Source: Liolophura sinensis
Lineage: Eukaryota > Mollusca > Polyplacophora > Chitonida > Chitonidae
Reading direction: 5' to 3'
Assembly (NCBI RefSeq): GCF_032854445.1
Contig: NC_088298.1
Span: 1,167,474-1,231,473 of the forward strand
DNA: 64,000 nt
Every line of letters starts with the position of its first letter. The stretch's first letter is position 1. The position numbers were made by a program, and so were the translations under genes. Positions 45,106-59,900 of this stretch are shown here, piece after piece. The notes beneath the pieces are model-generated. The model searched no databases. It was not told where the DNA came from and saw nothing but the letters and a program-made list of their open reading frames with translations.

Positions 45106-48100
45106 CTAATCTGTTGGAATCAGTATCCCAGTCTTGTGTTTCAAAACATGTCGAAAATCGACCTGTTCAGGGGAGGGCTCTCGATTTCGACGAATTGTTT
45201 TTGACCAATCAATGTTCGTTCGGCGCAGCTGAGCACGGAAATTAAAAACGGCTTGTCCATCTTCAGAGTCTTGAACCAGCTGAGGTTTGAGCACTGCTTG
45301 GTAGCGGGCAAACTTTGGCGGGAAAGAAGGGCTAGAAAAGATAAAAACAAAAATTTAATTGCGGATTGATTTAATTGTTTTGTTTTTTTTTCATATTCAT
45401 TGAAATTACAAGAGAACAAGACTAAGTTCTAACTTACTGCTCCTCACAAACAGATGTTGAAGGGGATGAACCAATGAAAACTCAAGATCTGATGCATGAT
45501 TTCCTACGTCACACTCAAGTATTTCATCAGTTAACTTCAGGACATCTGATTTACTTAATTGATGGTTGTTTAATGTCGCACAAGGTTTTAGGTGTAAAAC
45601 ACCAGAATTTTACCAGCTACCGGCAACATCTGCCTGATATACATCATAATGGTGGAAGGCAAGTGATCTGCACCACACCTCATGCAACACCACACAAAAG
45701 AGAACTGTTCGCAGTTTAATGCCACCAATCACCATGCAAGCTTCATAAAACAACAGAAGAGGGAAATTTACAACTTTCCCTGACCAAAGATGAAAATCGG
45801 CCCACACATCGAGGAGACCTAGTGACGGAAAGCCAGAATATTTCGTTTTACCCTCAGTGAACCGCCATGCTATTTCCCCTAATTCTAGTATTTACCTGAA
45901 TGCCACAACACTGAACTCAAGTGAGCAGTGTGCACAAAGCCTTTATTAACATTGTCCTCTTACGTTTACAGCCTCTGTTGTATTGATCTACATCAATACA
46001 AATGATCTACATCAATACAAGTGATCTACATCAATACAAGTGATCTACATCAATACAAGTGATCTACATCAATACAAGTGATCTACATCAATACAAATGA
46101 TCTACATCAATACAAGTGATCAACATCAATACAACCCCCCCCCCCCTTAATGATATATCTGGGCCTTGAATTACCTTTGGTTTTCCTCCTCAGGCACTGA
46201 CACAGGTGACAAAGAGTCAGAGTTTTCAACATCCACACGGCTAACAAACAGGTCCAGTGAATTCCCTTGAGAGACACTATCCTGTGGCTGATGTCTAAAA
46301 CTGTTGTCTTTCTTCCCTTTCGTTCTCCTCTGCCAAAGTGCCACAACTGATCGGGCCGTCTCTTCCTCAAGCTGCGCCTTTAAATCCTCCATTTCGAGTT
46401 CCCCTAACATTTCAGAACGTTCGGTTTTCGGATCCTCCTCTATTTTGTGATACCCATTAACTGGAACTACAGTGGCTCCATTACTTGACCTGGCAAAAAA
46501 AAACAGTAGTAAAAAATGAAATTACTAATTTTTAGTAATTTTTGTGTATTTATTACAGATAAAACTGAATGTTTTGAATTTTTGTTTCAACATAAAAGAA
46601 TACTTCTTGAAACATGTAGATAAATACAGATGAAAACACAACACAAATTCAACAGAACAGCTTTTAAATTACCACGTCAGTCAAATGTTCTGCAAATATT
46701 TAAATTACTTCATAATTCAATACCTTGGAAGAACTGTATCAACTTTCATGGTTTTACTGACATGGTGGACAAATCCAAAGCGTAACATATTTGAAATCAA
46801 AAGTACAAAAACTGAACACAGCAATAAACACTGCATTTCACCCTAAGTTTGGCCGGTAAATTTGCATTTTCAGTAGGGCACATTAATGCCTGGGAATAAT
46901 ATTTTTGATGTCAACAGTTCTTCAGATGAATCAAAAATCAATCAGAATCAAGCAAAATGTGCCACTTAAAAAAGGCTAAAACTTCAGGTGAAATACATGC
47001 AGTAAGTGAATTAATAAATAAATAAGTAAGAATAGACATGTAAAGCATTGCAAAGACCATTCAAATATTTGATATGAAGATCATACGGAAAAGTAAGAAT
47101 GGCAATGAAACAAAGCACAAATGAGACAAAATACAAAGTCTTAGTTCATAGCACATGTAGAACGGTTAAACCTTAAAAGACAGATGATGTTAGAAGCATA
47201 CAACAGAAGAACTCTTCAACTTCTTCAAATGTAACATGTTGCATAAATAAAAATTTTATTTTATTTATTTACTTGATTGGTGTTTTATACCGCAATCAAG
47301 AATATTTCACTTATCCGACGGCAGCCAGCATTATGGTGGGAGGAAAATGGGCAGGGCCATGGGGAAACCCGCAACCATCTGCAGGTTGCTGGTAAATCTT
47401 CCCACGTACGGTCGGAGAGGAAGCCAGCATCAGCTGTACTTGAACTCAGAGCGACCGCACTAGTGAGAGGCTCTTGGGTCATGACACCGTGCTGGCGCTC
47501 TAACTACCTCAGCCGCCTTTTCCTTACATACTGTTGGGCCATGTTATTCAGGCATTGCCTCCTAAATGTTTTTTTGGCAGCTGAGACGTAAATTGCATAC
47601 AATGGTTCAACAGTAAATAAGTACATGTGAAAAGGTTGAAGCACCGGTTAAAATAAATACACATATGCAATAACATTGAATAATTAAAGTAGATAAAGGA
47701 GAGACTACAGAAAACCAGAGATTTGGAGAAAAACGAGAATGGAACATATAAAGTTAGCAATGACCAAAACAACTGTCATAATTAGTCAGGTCAAAGAAAT
47801 CCTCCATGAATACAGAATACTTGTTAAGCAGAGGGTCTTCTGGATTGTTGGGATTAACTGGGAAAGCTTTCCCGCCTTAAGGCTTGCTCAGCTTGAACCT
47901 GAGTCTCCATTTTGTAGGAAAATTTGAACCCCTCAAGCTCTTCCCAGATAGATAAACCTGACTAACCTAAGTAATTGGATTTAACTTCCATCAATAATGC
48001 TCCTAAACATCAGAAAAGGACTTTCAAGCAATTAAAATAAAACTGAAAAATCAAACAAAACCCGAACTAGTCAGAGAGAGAGAGAGAGAGAGAGAGAGCA

Positions 48101-50932
48101 ACAAGTGACAAGTTTAGTTCAACCTATAGATAGTGTGATTTATGATCGACTTTGGCCAAAATATTGAACAGTTAGTCAGTATCTCTACATAATATTAAAG
48201 ACTTTTCTTTTTTTTCCCTTCCACCGAGTATAAAAGTGTATACTTTCAGAAAAAAAGCCACATATGAGTTGTTAGTTACATTAATAAAATATTCAAAACT
48301 TTCCCATCCACCTCCAGGTAAAGAACCCGAATCAAGTTTGTTATTTTGTTTTACTAACTCAGTTCGTTGATCCTTTAGAGCAGGGGAGGTCACTGGCACT
48401 TGACTAACAAATTTTGGAGGAAGCTTTTGAAGGGGAGGTAAATAAAGGAGGGTTATTTTTTCATCCGTTTGACAACTGTTCTCGATGCGCTCCACGTGAC
48501 GACGGCTCTTTGATTTCCCCTTTGACCTTGACCTTGACTCACTTGATTCGCTGTGAAATTTAAAATGGCATGCAATGATTTGCAATGGTTTTTACTTTCA
48601 TTTTCAGTTTCATGTCTCTAGATTCAGTATGTACGCAGCTAAGACATTTCACATTTTGAGACAAAGCAGGCACAATCAGTGTATAGATGTATAAATATAG
48701 TTCACAATAACAACTCCATGATATATACACATATACAAACAATAACAAAGAGCTGAATACAAAATGACAATTTAATATAAACTCAGATGGGACGTAAACG
48801 CAAAAACTGAGTTTTTCACGTTTACAAAATAGGTCATTTTTATGGGTAGGGAAGACTATGGTGCAGTATCCCAAGACACTAGGTTCCCTGTAGGCTACGT
48901 AGCAGGCACGTGTACGTGACATCTGACTCTAATAAGGGTTGGACAAAAGGGAAGTTTGATCTTCAACAGACAAAGGTTCCATGTAGGCTACGTAGCAGGC
49001 ACGTGTACGTGACATCTGACTCTAATAAGGGTTGGACAAAAGGGAAGTTTGATCTTCAACAGACAAAGGTTCCATGTAGGCTACGTAGCAGGTACGTGTA
49101 CGTGACATCTGACTCTAATAAGAGTTGGACAAAAGGGAAGTCTGATCTTCAACAGAAAAAGGTTCCATGTGGGCTACGTAGCAGGCAGGTGTACGTGACA
49201 TCTGACTCTAATAAGGGTTGGACAAAAGGGAAGTTTGATCTTAAACAGACAAAGGTTCCATGTAGGCTACGTAGCAGGCAGGTGTACGTGACATCTGACC
49301 CTTATAAGGGTTGGACAAAAGGGAAGTTTGATCTTCAACAGACAAAGGTTCCATGTAGGCTACGTAGCAGGCAGGTGTACGTGACATCTGACTCTAATAC
49401 GAGTTGGACAAAAGGGAAGTTTGATCTTCAACAGACAAAGGTTCCATGTAGGCTACGCAGCAGGCAGGTGTACGTGACATCTGGCTCTAATAAGGGTTGG
49501 ACAAAAGGGAAGTTTGATCTTCAACAGACAAAGCTTCCATGTAGGCTACGTAGCAGGCAGGTGTACGTGACATCTGACTCTAATAAGAGTTGGACAAAAG
49601 GGAAGTTTGATCTTCAACAGACAAATTACATTTACTCATCGTAATGAGACACAAACATAATCTGCTTTTGATACCTATAATAATAATAGCACAAATAAGA
49701 AACAAAAAACCTAAGCAAAATTGGAATCTTTAGAAAAACTCATTTTTATTACCACCATGAAAAAACAAATTACTACATTTACATGAACAATTAGTAAATG
49801 CGTGAAAACAATGTAGCAGGACACAGAATAGAAGCAGATAAGAGTATGGAACAATGACGACGATGGCCAAACTGTACAGCAATTACAAAATCAAACAAAC
49901 CGTCTATTAATGTTTTTTTCTGAGCCTCTTCTTTGATAGTAGGCAAAGTAGCATAGATATTCTCTTGAGAGAAACAAAACGAGCGCTGATGTGCTACAGG
50001 TATCTGCTCATACCTTTGAAAAAAAATTTTGAAAAAAACAAAAATTTCAAACAAAGAAACTGAACAAAAAAACAGGAAAACTAATCCATAGAAAACGTAA
50101 AAAAAAAAAAATCAAATAATAAATGAAAATGGAAAACATTACCAAAAAGTTTTTGTCCAACGGTAAAAATTTTGTTTTAAATACTGTAGAAATATGAACA
50201 TATAAAAAATTTCCTAACACACAGATGGAGACACCTTGGCTTGATCTTAACATCATGTCTGATTATTGTGATTTTTTCACTTTAAAGATCAACACAAGGA
50301 CATTGATTTTTACATAATAAAGAGTGTCAGTTACATAATGCTTCCTTTCAAAACATTTTACAACAGCTTTTTATTACTAAATTCTGCCGACTGGGGATGA
50401 ACAGTTTCAGATGTTTGTCTATAAATTTTTTTCCTTTCGTGATGTAGCTAATCTACTACTATGTTGCTTAAACTTAAAATTTGCATGTCACTTTGCTGAT
50501 GTAAGATATAAAGCAGTTTTTTTCTTTTTTTTCACATTTTGAAGGTGTGCTTCTCTTTCTATACTAGAAGACCTGTGAACAATTCAATGCGTTTGAATCT
50601 TAAATTCTCCTTTGAAAAAAAAAAAAAAGGGGAAAAAGACTTTACTGAGAAAACATCTAAGAGATAGGAATTATTGAAACCACAAAACATGTCTAACAAA
50701 TAAAGGTGAAATAAAAGCAAATTCTAAAAACAATTAAGGAAATATGAAAGGACTAAAATCTCTAAATTTATGCAAGAGTAGTAAATTTATAACTACATGT
50801 GCTTACCCTTGTTCGGCGTTTCCTAGTGTCTGCTGGCGCGCAGATTCCAGCGGTGCATCCCATGGCAGATTCGAGAAACTTTCGCTCTTGGGCATGATGG
50901 GAAGGTACAACCCTCTGGCATCCTGGGGTTTG
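45106..50932 (-). CDS. myo3: Myosin III exons: distal tail and stop codon
   Basis: Exon 50807-50932 encodes [20 protein letters not shown]. Exon 49901(?)-50013 encodes [20 protein letters not shown] and its donor is uncertain. Exon 48312(?)-48550 has an RS/KS-rich start and [20 protein letters not shown]. Exon 46175-46489 is acidic with [19 protein letters not shown]. The last exon, 45106-45331, has [17 protein letters not shown], then FNFRAQLRR and [12 protein letters not shown], ending ILIPTD and TAG. The two FRxxL motifs resemble actin-binding DFRxxL motifs of smooth-muscle myosin light-chain kinase and may be the tail actin-binding site of class III myosins. Two joins in this stretch lack matching phase. 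Confidence 0.7.
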
Positions 50933-53900
50933 CTACATTGAGAAAAAATCACAAACAGTCAATAAGAAAACAATGTGAACAATACCAATTCCCCAAAAAC
51001 TAGAAAAATATATTTTCTGACACCATTTAAAACTAAGGATTTTGGGGGGGGAGGTTGGATGGGGGGGGGGGGATACTTGGATCACCACACACAAGAAGAC
51101 ATTTGGTGTACCATAAGTTCTCATCACTAAAAAAACCCAGAAATTTTCAAAGAATCAGGCTTTGATACTGTGAAAACTAAACTATGCTTCAAACAGAAAC
51201 TACCATAATAATGGGATGCATGGTAAATAAGATATATAAGGAGAAATAATAGCTTTATAACTTACATAACAAAAATGTCTAGAAATGGCAAACTTTTACA
51301 GCAAAAAAAAATCAGGGCAATCAATTAAATACATGTTCATAAATAAGTGAATGCATTACAAGATGTCTTCTTGTCACAAGGATAAATCTAGAAGTGCTTG
51401 CCAAAACAAAGTGCTAGACAGAACAAAGCTCATGCATGTCGAACAGCTAGAAGGCACTGACATTCGCAGGAGTGTTAAACTCTGTAGATAATTTGTTCAT
51501 ACAGTAAAACCAATATGCATGCACAGCTGTGCAGGTATAAAGCCCTCATATGTTCAAAAAAGGATCACAGTGTGTTCATTGTTGTTCATCAGGATCACAG
51601 TGTATCCATTGTTGTTCATCAGGATCACAGTGTATCCACTGTTCTTCATCAGGATCACAGTGTATCCACTGTTCTTCATCATGATCACAGTGTATCCACT
51701 GTTCTTCATCATGATCACAGTGTATCCACTGTTCTTCATCAGGGTCACAGTGTATCCACTGTTCTTCATCATGATCACAGTGTATCCACTGTTCTTCATC
51801 AGGGTCACAGTGTATCCACTGTTCTTCATCATGATCACAGTGTATCCACTGTTCTTCATCAGGGTCACAGTGTATCCACTGTTCTTCATCAAGGTCACAG
51901 TGTATCCACTGTTCTTCATCATAATCACAGTGTATCCACCGTTCTTCATCATGATCACAGTGTATCCACTGTTCTTCATCATGATCACAGTGTATCCACC
52001 GTTCTTCATCATGATCACAGTGTATCCACTGTTCTTCATCAGGATCACCGTGTATCCACCGTTCTTCATCATGATCACAGTGTATCCACTGTTCTTCATC
52101 AGGGTCACAGTGTATCCACTGTTCTTCATCAGGATCACCGTGTATCCACTGTTCTTCATCAGGATCACAGTGTATCCACTGTTCTTCATCAGGATCACTG
52201 TAATTTCACCGGTCACATGTGAACATATGCCAATATCACTGTCACTGCTACAAAGGATATACTCTCGTGGCGGATAGCTACTGGTAGCTTACAGATCTGA
52301 ATTCCATAATGTCATCGCACTGGTTAGCAGCCAATCAGCTCTCTCCAATTAAAACGCTAAGCAGAGTGTATTCAATTCAATCTAAGAAACAAATCTATTA
52401 TATATACATTGGTGAAGTTTTTTGGTGTCTATCTTATTTGTGAATGTCGACTGCCGATGAAAACAGAACATAAGTAGGTAAGTGCAGCACAAGAAAAAGC
52501 GCAAACTAATCTACAAGTGAAAGGGAGATTCTTGCAGTCAACAAGAACAGGCTCTCATACAAACCATAATTTAAGCTGTGCGTGCTACTGTGCCACACTA
52601 AAATACATAAAACTATACCATAATTTAAGCTGTGCGTGCTACTGTGCCACACTAAAATACATAAAACTATACCATAATTTAAGCTGTGCCTGCTACTGTG
52701 CCACACTAAAATACATAAAACTATAACTTCATGTCTACTTGAACTACCAAAGCACTTGTAGAACTTAGAAGCAGTCAAGAACATAAATGAGAAGAAAGGA
52801 CAAAAAAAAAAAAAAAAAAAAAAAATGAGAACACGGATTCACAGGAAATTTGTCTCCAAGAAAAATTGGTGATGTCAGTATATTAAAATAAGGACAATTT
52901 TCAGGGTACTATGAGATAGATGAATTGATGAGAATGAAGTCAACTGTGTCACTTGTCAATCCTAAATATTACATCTAGGTAAAATACAGAAACTCGGGAA
53001 GATATTATTTGATACTGTGAGGCTTTCGGATGGGGAAAGCACAAGTTCTACTTAGTATACTTATATGTTACACTGCAACATAAAACCAAAACCATGCCGA
53101 CCACAAAATGGCTACATTTGGTTAATTGATTTAATTGATGTTTTACACCCTAATTAAGAATATTTCACATTCACGATGGCGGCCAGCAATAAGGTGGGGG
53201 AAACCCATGACCATCCTCAGGTTGCTGACAGGCCTTCCCATTTCCCATAAACGGCCAGATAAAAAGCCACCATGAGCTGGACTTGAACTCAGAGTGCCTG
53301 CATTGGTGAGAGGCTGCTGCGTCATTGTGTCTTGCTGGCACGCTAACCACCTTGGCCACAAAGGGCCCTAAAACGGCTACAGCTGCATATGTTGCAGACT
53401 GTGCACCTGAGCAATGGTATCTTTCTCACTGTCAGCAGTCCCTCACTGATACACCACTAAATAACATGTATATCTAAAACCGTAGAAAATCTACCCTTTC
53501 CAAGATTTGTTCAAGCTGCACATCTGGTGTCATTTTGATGATCTGTGTTTCTAGAATCCACATGTATTTGTTCGACACGTATTTCTAAAATTGATCCTAA
53601 TTTCATTTCCACATAGTACTGCATATTAGCAGGATTAAATGTTAACTGGGAAAACACATATGTAATAAACCATACACATGCACCCATGATGCCTACATGA
53701 CACATGACTGCACAAAACCACCTTGACTACCTTCAGCGACACTTCAGGTAGAGATACACAAACTTCATGCCAGATACAACATGGTAGAAAATTACACATG
53801 AAGATAAACGACACGATTATTTGGAAATATCAAAGTCATGACCCTACATGTACCTTACCTATTAACCATCAGGCATTTTTAATTTTCTTTCTTCCATATC

Positions 53901-56900
53901 CCTTCAATCATTCATGGTCAAACAACAATTGTAACCGCACACACTCCTGATAATTATATCTGTTCTAGGTATTAAGTTCATACAAATCTTCTGAATTATA
54001 TTTATTTATTTATTTACCTATTTGATTGGTGTTTTATGCCGCATTCAACAATATTTTACTTATATGACAGCAGCCAGCTAGTTTGGAGGAAACGGGCACT
54101 ATTGCCCATGGGAAACCCCACTAAAATCCACAGGTGGATGGCAGATCTCCCGGTGCACAACCAGAGAGGCAGCCAGCATGAGCTGGACTTGAACTCTTAG
54201 CTACCACATTAGTGGGAGGCTCTTGTATCGTTCTTCTGCAATAAAGGACATTAGGGGCCACTTTTTTCACCACAGCCTGTGCTTCATTGAATGACCATAA
54301 ATCTTGTTCCACATGCCAGATTGCAAGCATTATTTCTATGACCTTTAGCCAGATTGCAAGCATTATTTCTATGACCTCTAGCCAGATTGCAAGCATTATT
54401 TGTATGACCCCTAGCCAGATAGCAAGCATTACTTGTATGACCTCTAGCCAGATTGCAAGCATTATTTATATGACCTCTATATCCACATGTAAAGCACTTT
54501 TTCCACAGTAGTACATGTCATAACAGGCAAATGTGAATGGTTAGTTTCATGCGCTGAAAAGAAAGCTGAACTGCTACTGAACACCTGTAAAAACAAATGA
54601 CTGAGTTCATGAAAAACAGGCATTCCATCACCACCTCTGAAAAGACAGCATTGCATTCCACCTCCTACAACAACATGCTGTGATCAGCTAATGATTCCAT
54701 CTCCAATCAGGACACATCCCCATCCCTAGCAAAACCAATGTTACATGTCTATATTTCTAAAATGTCTACACTCAAATCAGTCAATATTTCTCAGCATATT
54801 TATTATTTCCATCATCATTTATGACAGTTACTAGATAGATTCCCTCAACTTTTGGAATTACTTTCCCAGGTTCCTGCTGAATGTAAAGTGTAACCATGGC
54901 AATGTAAATAATGAAACTCATCAAGACATTGTTTTTTCTTGCAACAACAGAGGTCAAAAAGTTTGGTCGTTCACTCATTTTTATGAGCTCAATGATAAAA
55001 ATGATGACCTTAAATAGAGCTTAGGCCATCACAAAGATGACTTTGTATCTAGCAAACATTCCTCATTTTAGACTCGTAAATCATTCATTGTTTATATATT
55101 TTATCCACTTCCATGCTGCTTTACCTTGATGTAAACAGAATGTAAAACATTTGACACCTTTACATTGTGTTCCATGGCTTCACATTTTGTTAAGGTCATC
55201 AGTTTTGAAGAGCTCAAAATATGGAACATTTTGACCCCAGCATAAACTGGATAGCCATGAACCAACTTGAAAATACTGGAAATTTCGAGCTACCATCTTT
55301 CGTAGAAAAATGTACCTAACATTTGTATATAAATATAAATAAATGGAGAGTTATTCCAAAAGATAAGGACTAAAATATTTTGAGCCACGATTAGGCGTAG
55401 ACAAATGTAGCTAAACATATAATACTGGTTTTTTATGTTAGTTTAGACTTCATACATGTACATATGCAGCAAGACCTTCCACCCATAACATGACTTCATC
55501 GTCCAATTACAATGGAGACTGACAAGGCCGAGAAGTGGAGGAATCAATGACAGACAACAATAAGAACAGGCTGATACAACGTGCACTTCATTCCATGGAT
55601 GTCACGAGACGCATAGCGAGACAAAACTAACTTTGCCAGAATAGCCTGGGCTGCAGATTTAGCTAAAAGGCTTCTGTCTTGTTCCTCCTCCAAAACCAAC
55701 TGGGGTATTATGGGCTTATCTCCCTCTGATTTCATCCTTAACCCGGCACCAGAGGGCGCTGTTCCTTGTACATGTTGCAAAGTGAATTCAACTGGCCTAT
55801 GAAAAGTGAAGATCCACCATATTTTCAAAGACATGAACCAATGAATGGGCTTAGAAGTAATTACAATGAGAATATTCATGAGCCTTGATCCAACACCCAA
55901 TGAAATCAATGACAAAACCTATACAAACATTTTCATTAGCTGTGGAGACTTCTTGACACCCACAAAACAAGGCTCGAGAGTTTGTTTTATTAGCCACACA
56001 CCTTAGCCATTTTTTGTTTTTTTTGTTTAAATAACATAAGTCATTTACTCATGCAAATAAATGAAGTATGACAACATCTTCTCACAAATAAACTGTTGAC
56101 ACAAACGAATTACACTAAATTAAACTAAATCTTGCCATCTTGTATAGTTTAAATAAATTTGGAGAAAAACTATTCTGCTGACATCAATATAATACAGTTA
56201 TATTTTCTGAATATTCTACACAAGAAATCCTGGATAACATCTATTGAGCATTATGAGGCCCTCACAGCAGACAGATGGATGCTTGGTTCTGTGTTATATT
56301 TTACAACTGACAGATTAATGCTCGAACGGCTTCCTTTTTACATCTATTCCTTTAAAGAGTGACAAAACATCATTGCATGTATTTAAAGCACTAAAATACA
56401 TATTCTATTAAAAGTGATTAAATGGAGAGTTAGGGAAAATTCTGAAGTGACCAAGCCCAAAAATTGTCTACATTAATAAGTGTAAAATATGCAGTTAAAA
56501 GTAAATGCAATAAAGGGTAGAAAACAATCTATATTTTACCTTTCTTTTGATTGCAGGACTATTTCATCGTAATACTTCTTGTCTTTGTCATCCATCACAT
56601 CTTTTAATTTCCTGAAATCACAGAAAAGTTGCCTTACAATGCTTGTACTTTGAACCCAAGGGACTGACAAACTGCATTGCTATCAAGTATTAAAAGAATA
56701 AATGGTTGAGGCATAGCTTTTACTTTTTTTTTTACATCTTGTTGTTAAAGATTTCCAGATAACATTTAGAAATGTTTGCAGGGTTGTAATGTAAAGTTTG
56801 GGAGCGGCAAATTCGCACTCAAGGGGTATATACTTTCCTTAATGCCACTCAGTGAAGGTAAATAAACACCATGCCAATTATGTTGATCACTGGAAGAATT

Positions 56901-59900
56901 AAAGAGTGAATAAAATTACTCACGGAGGATTTTCTGTTGTCCATTCTACATTCCTAGCCATAAGCTGAAACAAAATGAAAAAATTCCATTTCAAATATGT
57001 CATTAAAACCACATGAAATATGAGCGCTTGTCATGCATACAATATTCAAACCACACTGAGAGATATTAAAGAAAAATACCCATGAATTCCTGATGACACA
57101 GCCATAGTTACGCAGTGAAAGAATCACTGAGGAGAAAACAGATGCAAAACCAAGTAGAACACCAGGCTTTTACCCTTTATATTCCACTGAATCTACATTG
57201 CACTACAAGCAAGCTATAAGCAAGCTAGATGCTGGCTACAGTATTGTCTTTAATGGAATTTTAGGCGAATTTGAAACCTGATATACTTGTATAAATATAT
57301 ATGCACGTTTTCTGCTTAAAAACATTTCTGACAAACAGCTGACATGACAAACCTTAAATGTTAGTCCATTATGTTACCACAAAAAATATCTTTTATGTAT
57401 GCTTGGGGTTTTACATCGTATTTAGCAATCTTCAGTCACAAGTCATTAGGAGTGTACATATACTGTGTCTTCTTGTGGCACCGTGAATTCACGCCACCAA
57501 AGTGCTGCTGTACTGAAATATCATGTTGAAGACACCACACATGACACCCCAGCCAGTCACATTATACAGACACAGTTTCAAACAGTCCTGTTTCCCTTTC
57601 AGTGCTGAGTGCCCAGCACGGCAGCAACGAGTACCAATTTTCAGGTCTTTGGAATAACCCAACCCTGAGTTTAACTTCTCCCTATAAAAAACACTAAGCC
57701 TCACTCCATCATAGTAGGCTGCCTCTGCTTCTGGCAGGAGAGTTTTGATCTCACTCATTTTCTTCATCTGGGTTAATCTAGCCTCGTCCACGTCAGGTTT
57801 AGGCTGCTGTTGTTGTTGTTGTTCCGCGCGGCGCCGTGACATTGATTTAGACGGAGAGGTTTTGAAGTCGGGTTGAACCGGAGCACTGTTTCTCACCATG
57901 ACTTCATATATATCATGATTATACTTCTCAACCTTTATCAAAAATAACAAAAAAAAGAAAAAAGAAAAGAGAGACTACAGAAAAGGATTTATTTAATATG
58001 CAGAGTGTATTAAAATGTATGGGAAAAACACTACTGGAATTCTTCAAAATTTTAAGATCGCTGCAAGGTGTTTATTTAAGCAAATTTTGAGGGTATTTCT
58101 CTGTGTAGACTGATAAAATTATAATTTTTGGAAAGACCTGAAAATGGCCAATCCAACCAATGTAGATTTTTCAGCAAAATCAAAATAAAAATTTCAGTGC
58201 ATAAATTTCACTGAAAATTGTTATATGTCAACATTTCAGCCTTCCTGATCAGCCAATGGCAATCGAGAATCACAGATGATGTAGGGACAACTCCTGTTAT
58301 TACCTGTTGGCCAAAGTATATCAGCTGCAGTTCTTTCTGTGACTTGTACTTGAGTAGCTGCTGATACAGCTTCTGACATTTATACATTCGGAAATATGTC
58401 TGAATGATCGTAGCTGCGCGGGACCGATGGCGCTGCTCAGTCAACTGTCTCTGTTTGGCCGTCTTTTTTCTGAATGCTACCAAAAACATGAAGAACAAAG
58501 GTATGTAATTCAAGACAAGGTTGAGAACTTACACGGTAAAACAAATCCTAATTAGGCAGTCCTAATGTTGTTAGAGACCTGTGGCAATATTTATGATAGT
58601 CTTTCTGATGAAATCTGTTTCCACAAAATGTCAGACTTCTAGTTGGATCTGCAAACAACCGTACAAATGAAACCATTCAGAAGGCCTAACAATAGTGTTA
58701 TTAGAAATATGTGCAGCCTGCTTGCTGAAGTAAAAGTAATATGCTAATTGCTATTATGAAGACAAAGAAAAATGTGGAAATGAATTTATTTTATGTAGTT
58801 TTTTGCTACATGTATAACACTGGAGATGGCAAATATTTATGGAGAAATATCAGACGATATTAGGGAAAGCTGTGTAACTCTGTGTAACTCTGCTAGCAAA
58901 AGAAATTCATACTGCTGTATAAAGCTGGTTCCATCTTTGTTTTTCTCTACAGCTCACCTTCCTGAAGTAACATGGCCACTTTCTCCTCCTCAATCCGCTT
59001 CTGTTTGAGCTCCTGTCGTGTGCGGTGACCTCTGACCACAGACTGTATCTTCACAGCTGCCTGATGTCTCTTTTCTATCACAGGTTTGTAGGTTTTCCTT
59101 GCCTGGTGTCCACGGAAAGCTGACAAGTCAGAAATAACAGGAGTACTTTTTTAAAAGCAAAAAATTTGTACACTAACAAAACAAGAATTTTCAAACTAAC
59201 AAAAGCTATTCTGAAATTAGCAAAACAGGAATTTTCACAGCAACAAATCAAGTATATCAAATTCAAAAGTAAGTAAACAAATCTTTTTCAACATTAGAAT
59301 ATTTCAAAGAAGAATGGTTTAACAGTATACAAATTCCTACACTAGTTCCTCAGCCTTTTTCCCATATGGAAGAGCCACTCTAAGTGCAATTTGTGTGTAT
59401 TCTTAATTTGATTTTGGAGACAATACTACACTGGATTGGTCAAGGCTTCACAAAAAGTATAATTTTATTAGTCTACACAGAATAATACTTCCAAATATTA
59501 CCGAATAAACATCTTGCAAACATGTGAAAAGTTGAAGAATTACAGTATTCAGTATTTTCAAACTTAACGTGGGCCTACTCTTTTGAATCTGCAATGCTGC
59601 TTGTTGCCTTTGGGCTAACACTGGGGCGTAAGCCTTGCGGACCAGCCAACCACGAACACCTGTAGGGCATAAACACAGATTAATTCTTTACAAATCACAT
59701 ATGTATTCTTATCCAGCACCCAATATGAAGCATTTTAATCACCACCCATTTTATCCTCGACACAGTTACTTCTTGCCTGATTCTTTGAGTACTTTTGATA
59801 CCTAAATGTTTTGTGGTTTATTTGGATGATCAGACTTGTATTTGCAGGTGAAATACTCTTTTTATGGCAAAATAATAATTCAATACAGAGCAATAATTCT

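Noticed and set aside
48910-49644. 244-codon + strand frame
   Set aside because: It coincides with the 93-bp array inside a myosin intron and starts within the repeat.
51515-52277. Three frames of 220-252 codons
   Set aside because: 30-bp repeat artefacts inside a myosin intron.
57489-57704. Extension of the myosin tail exon with a further 70 codons
   Set aside because: A phase-0 donor GTGAGG at 57699-57704 joins cleanly to the next exon, and sequence quality of the extension is unlike coding sequence.
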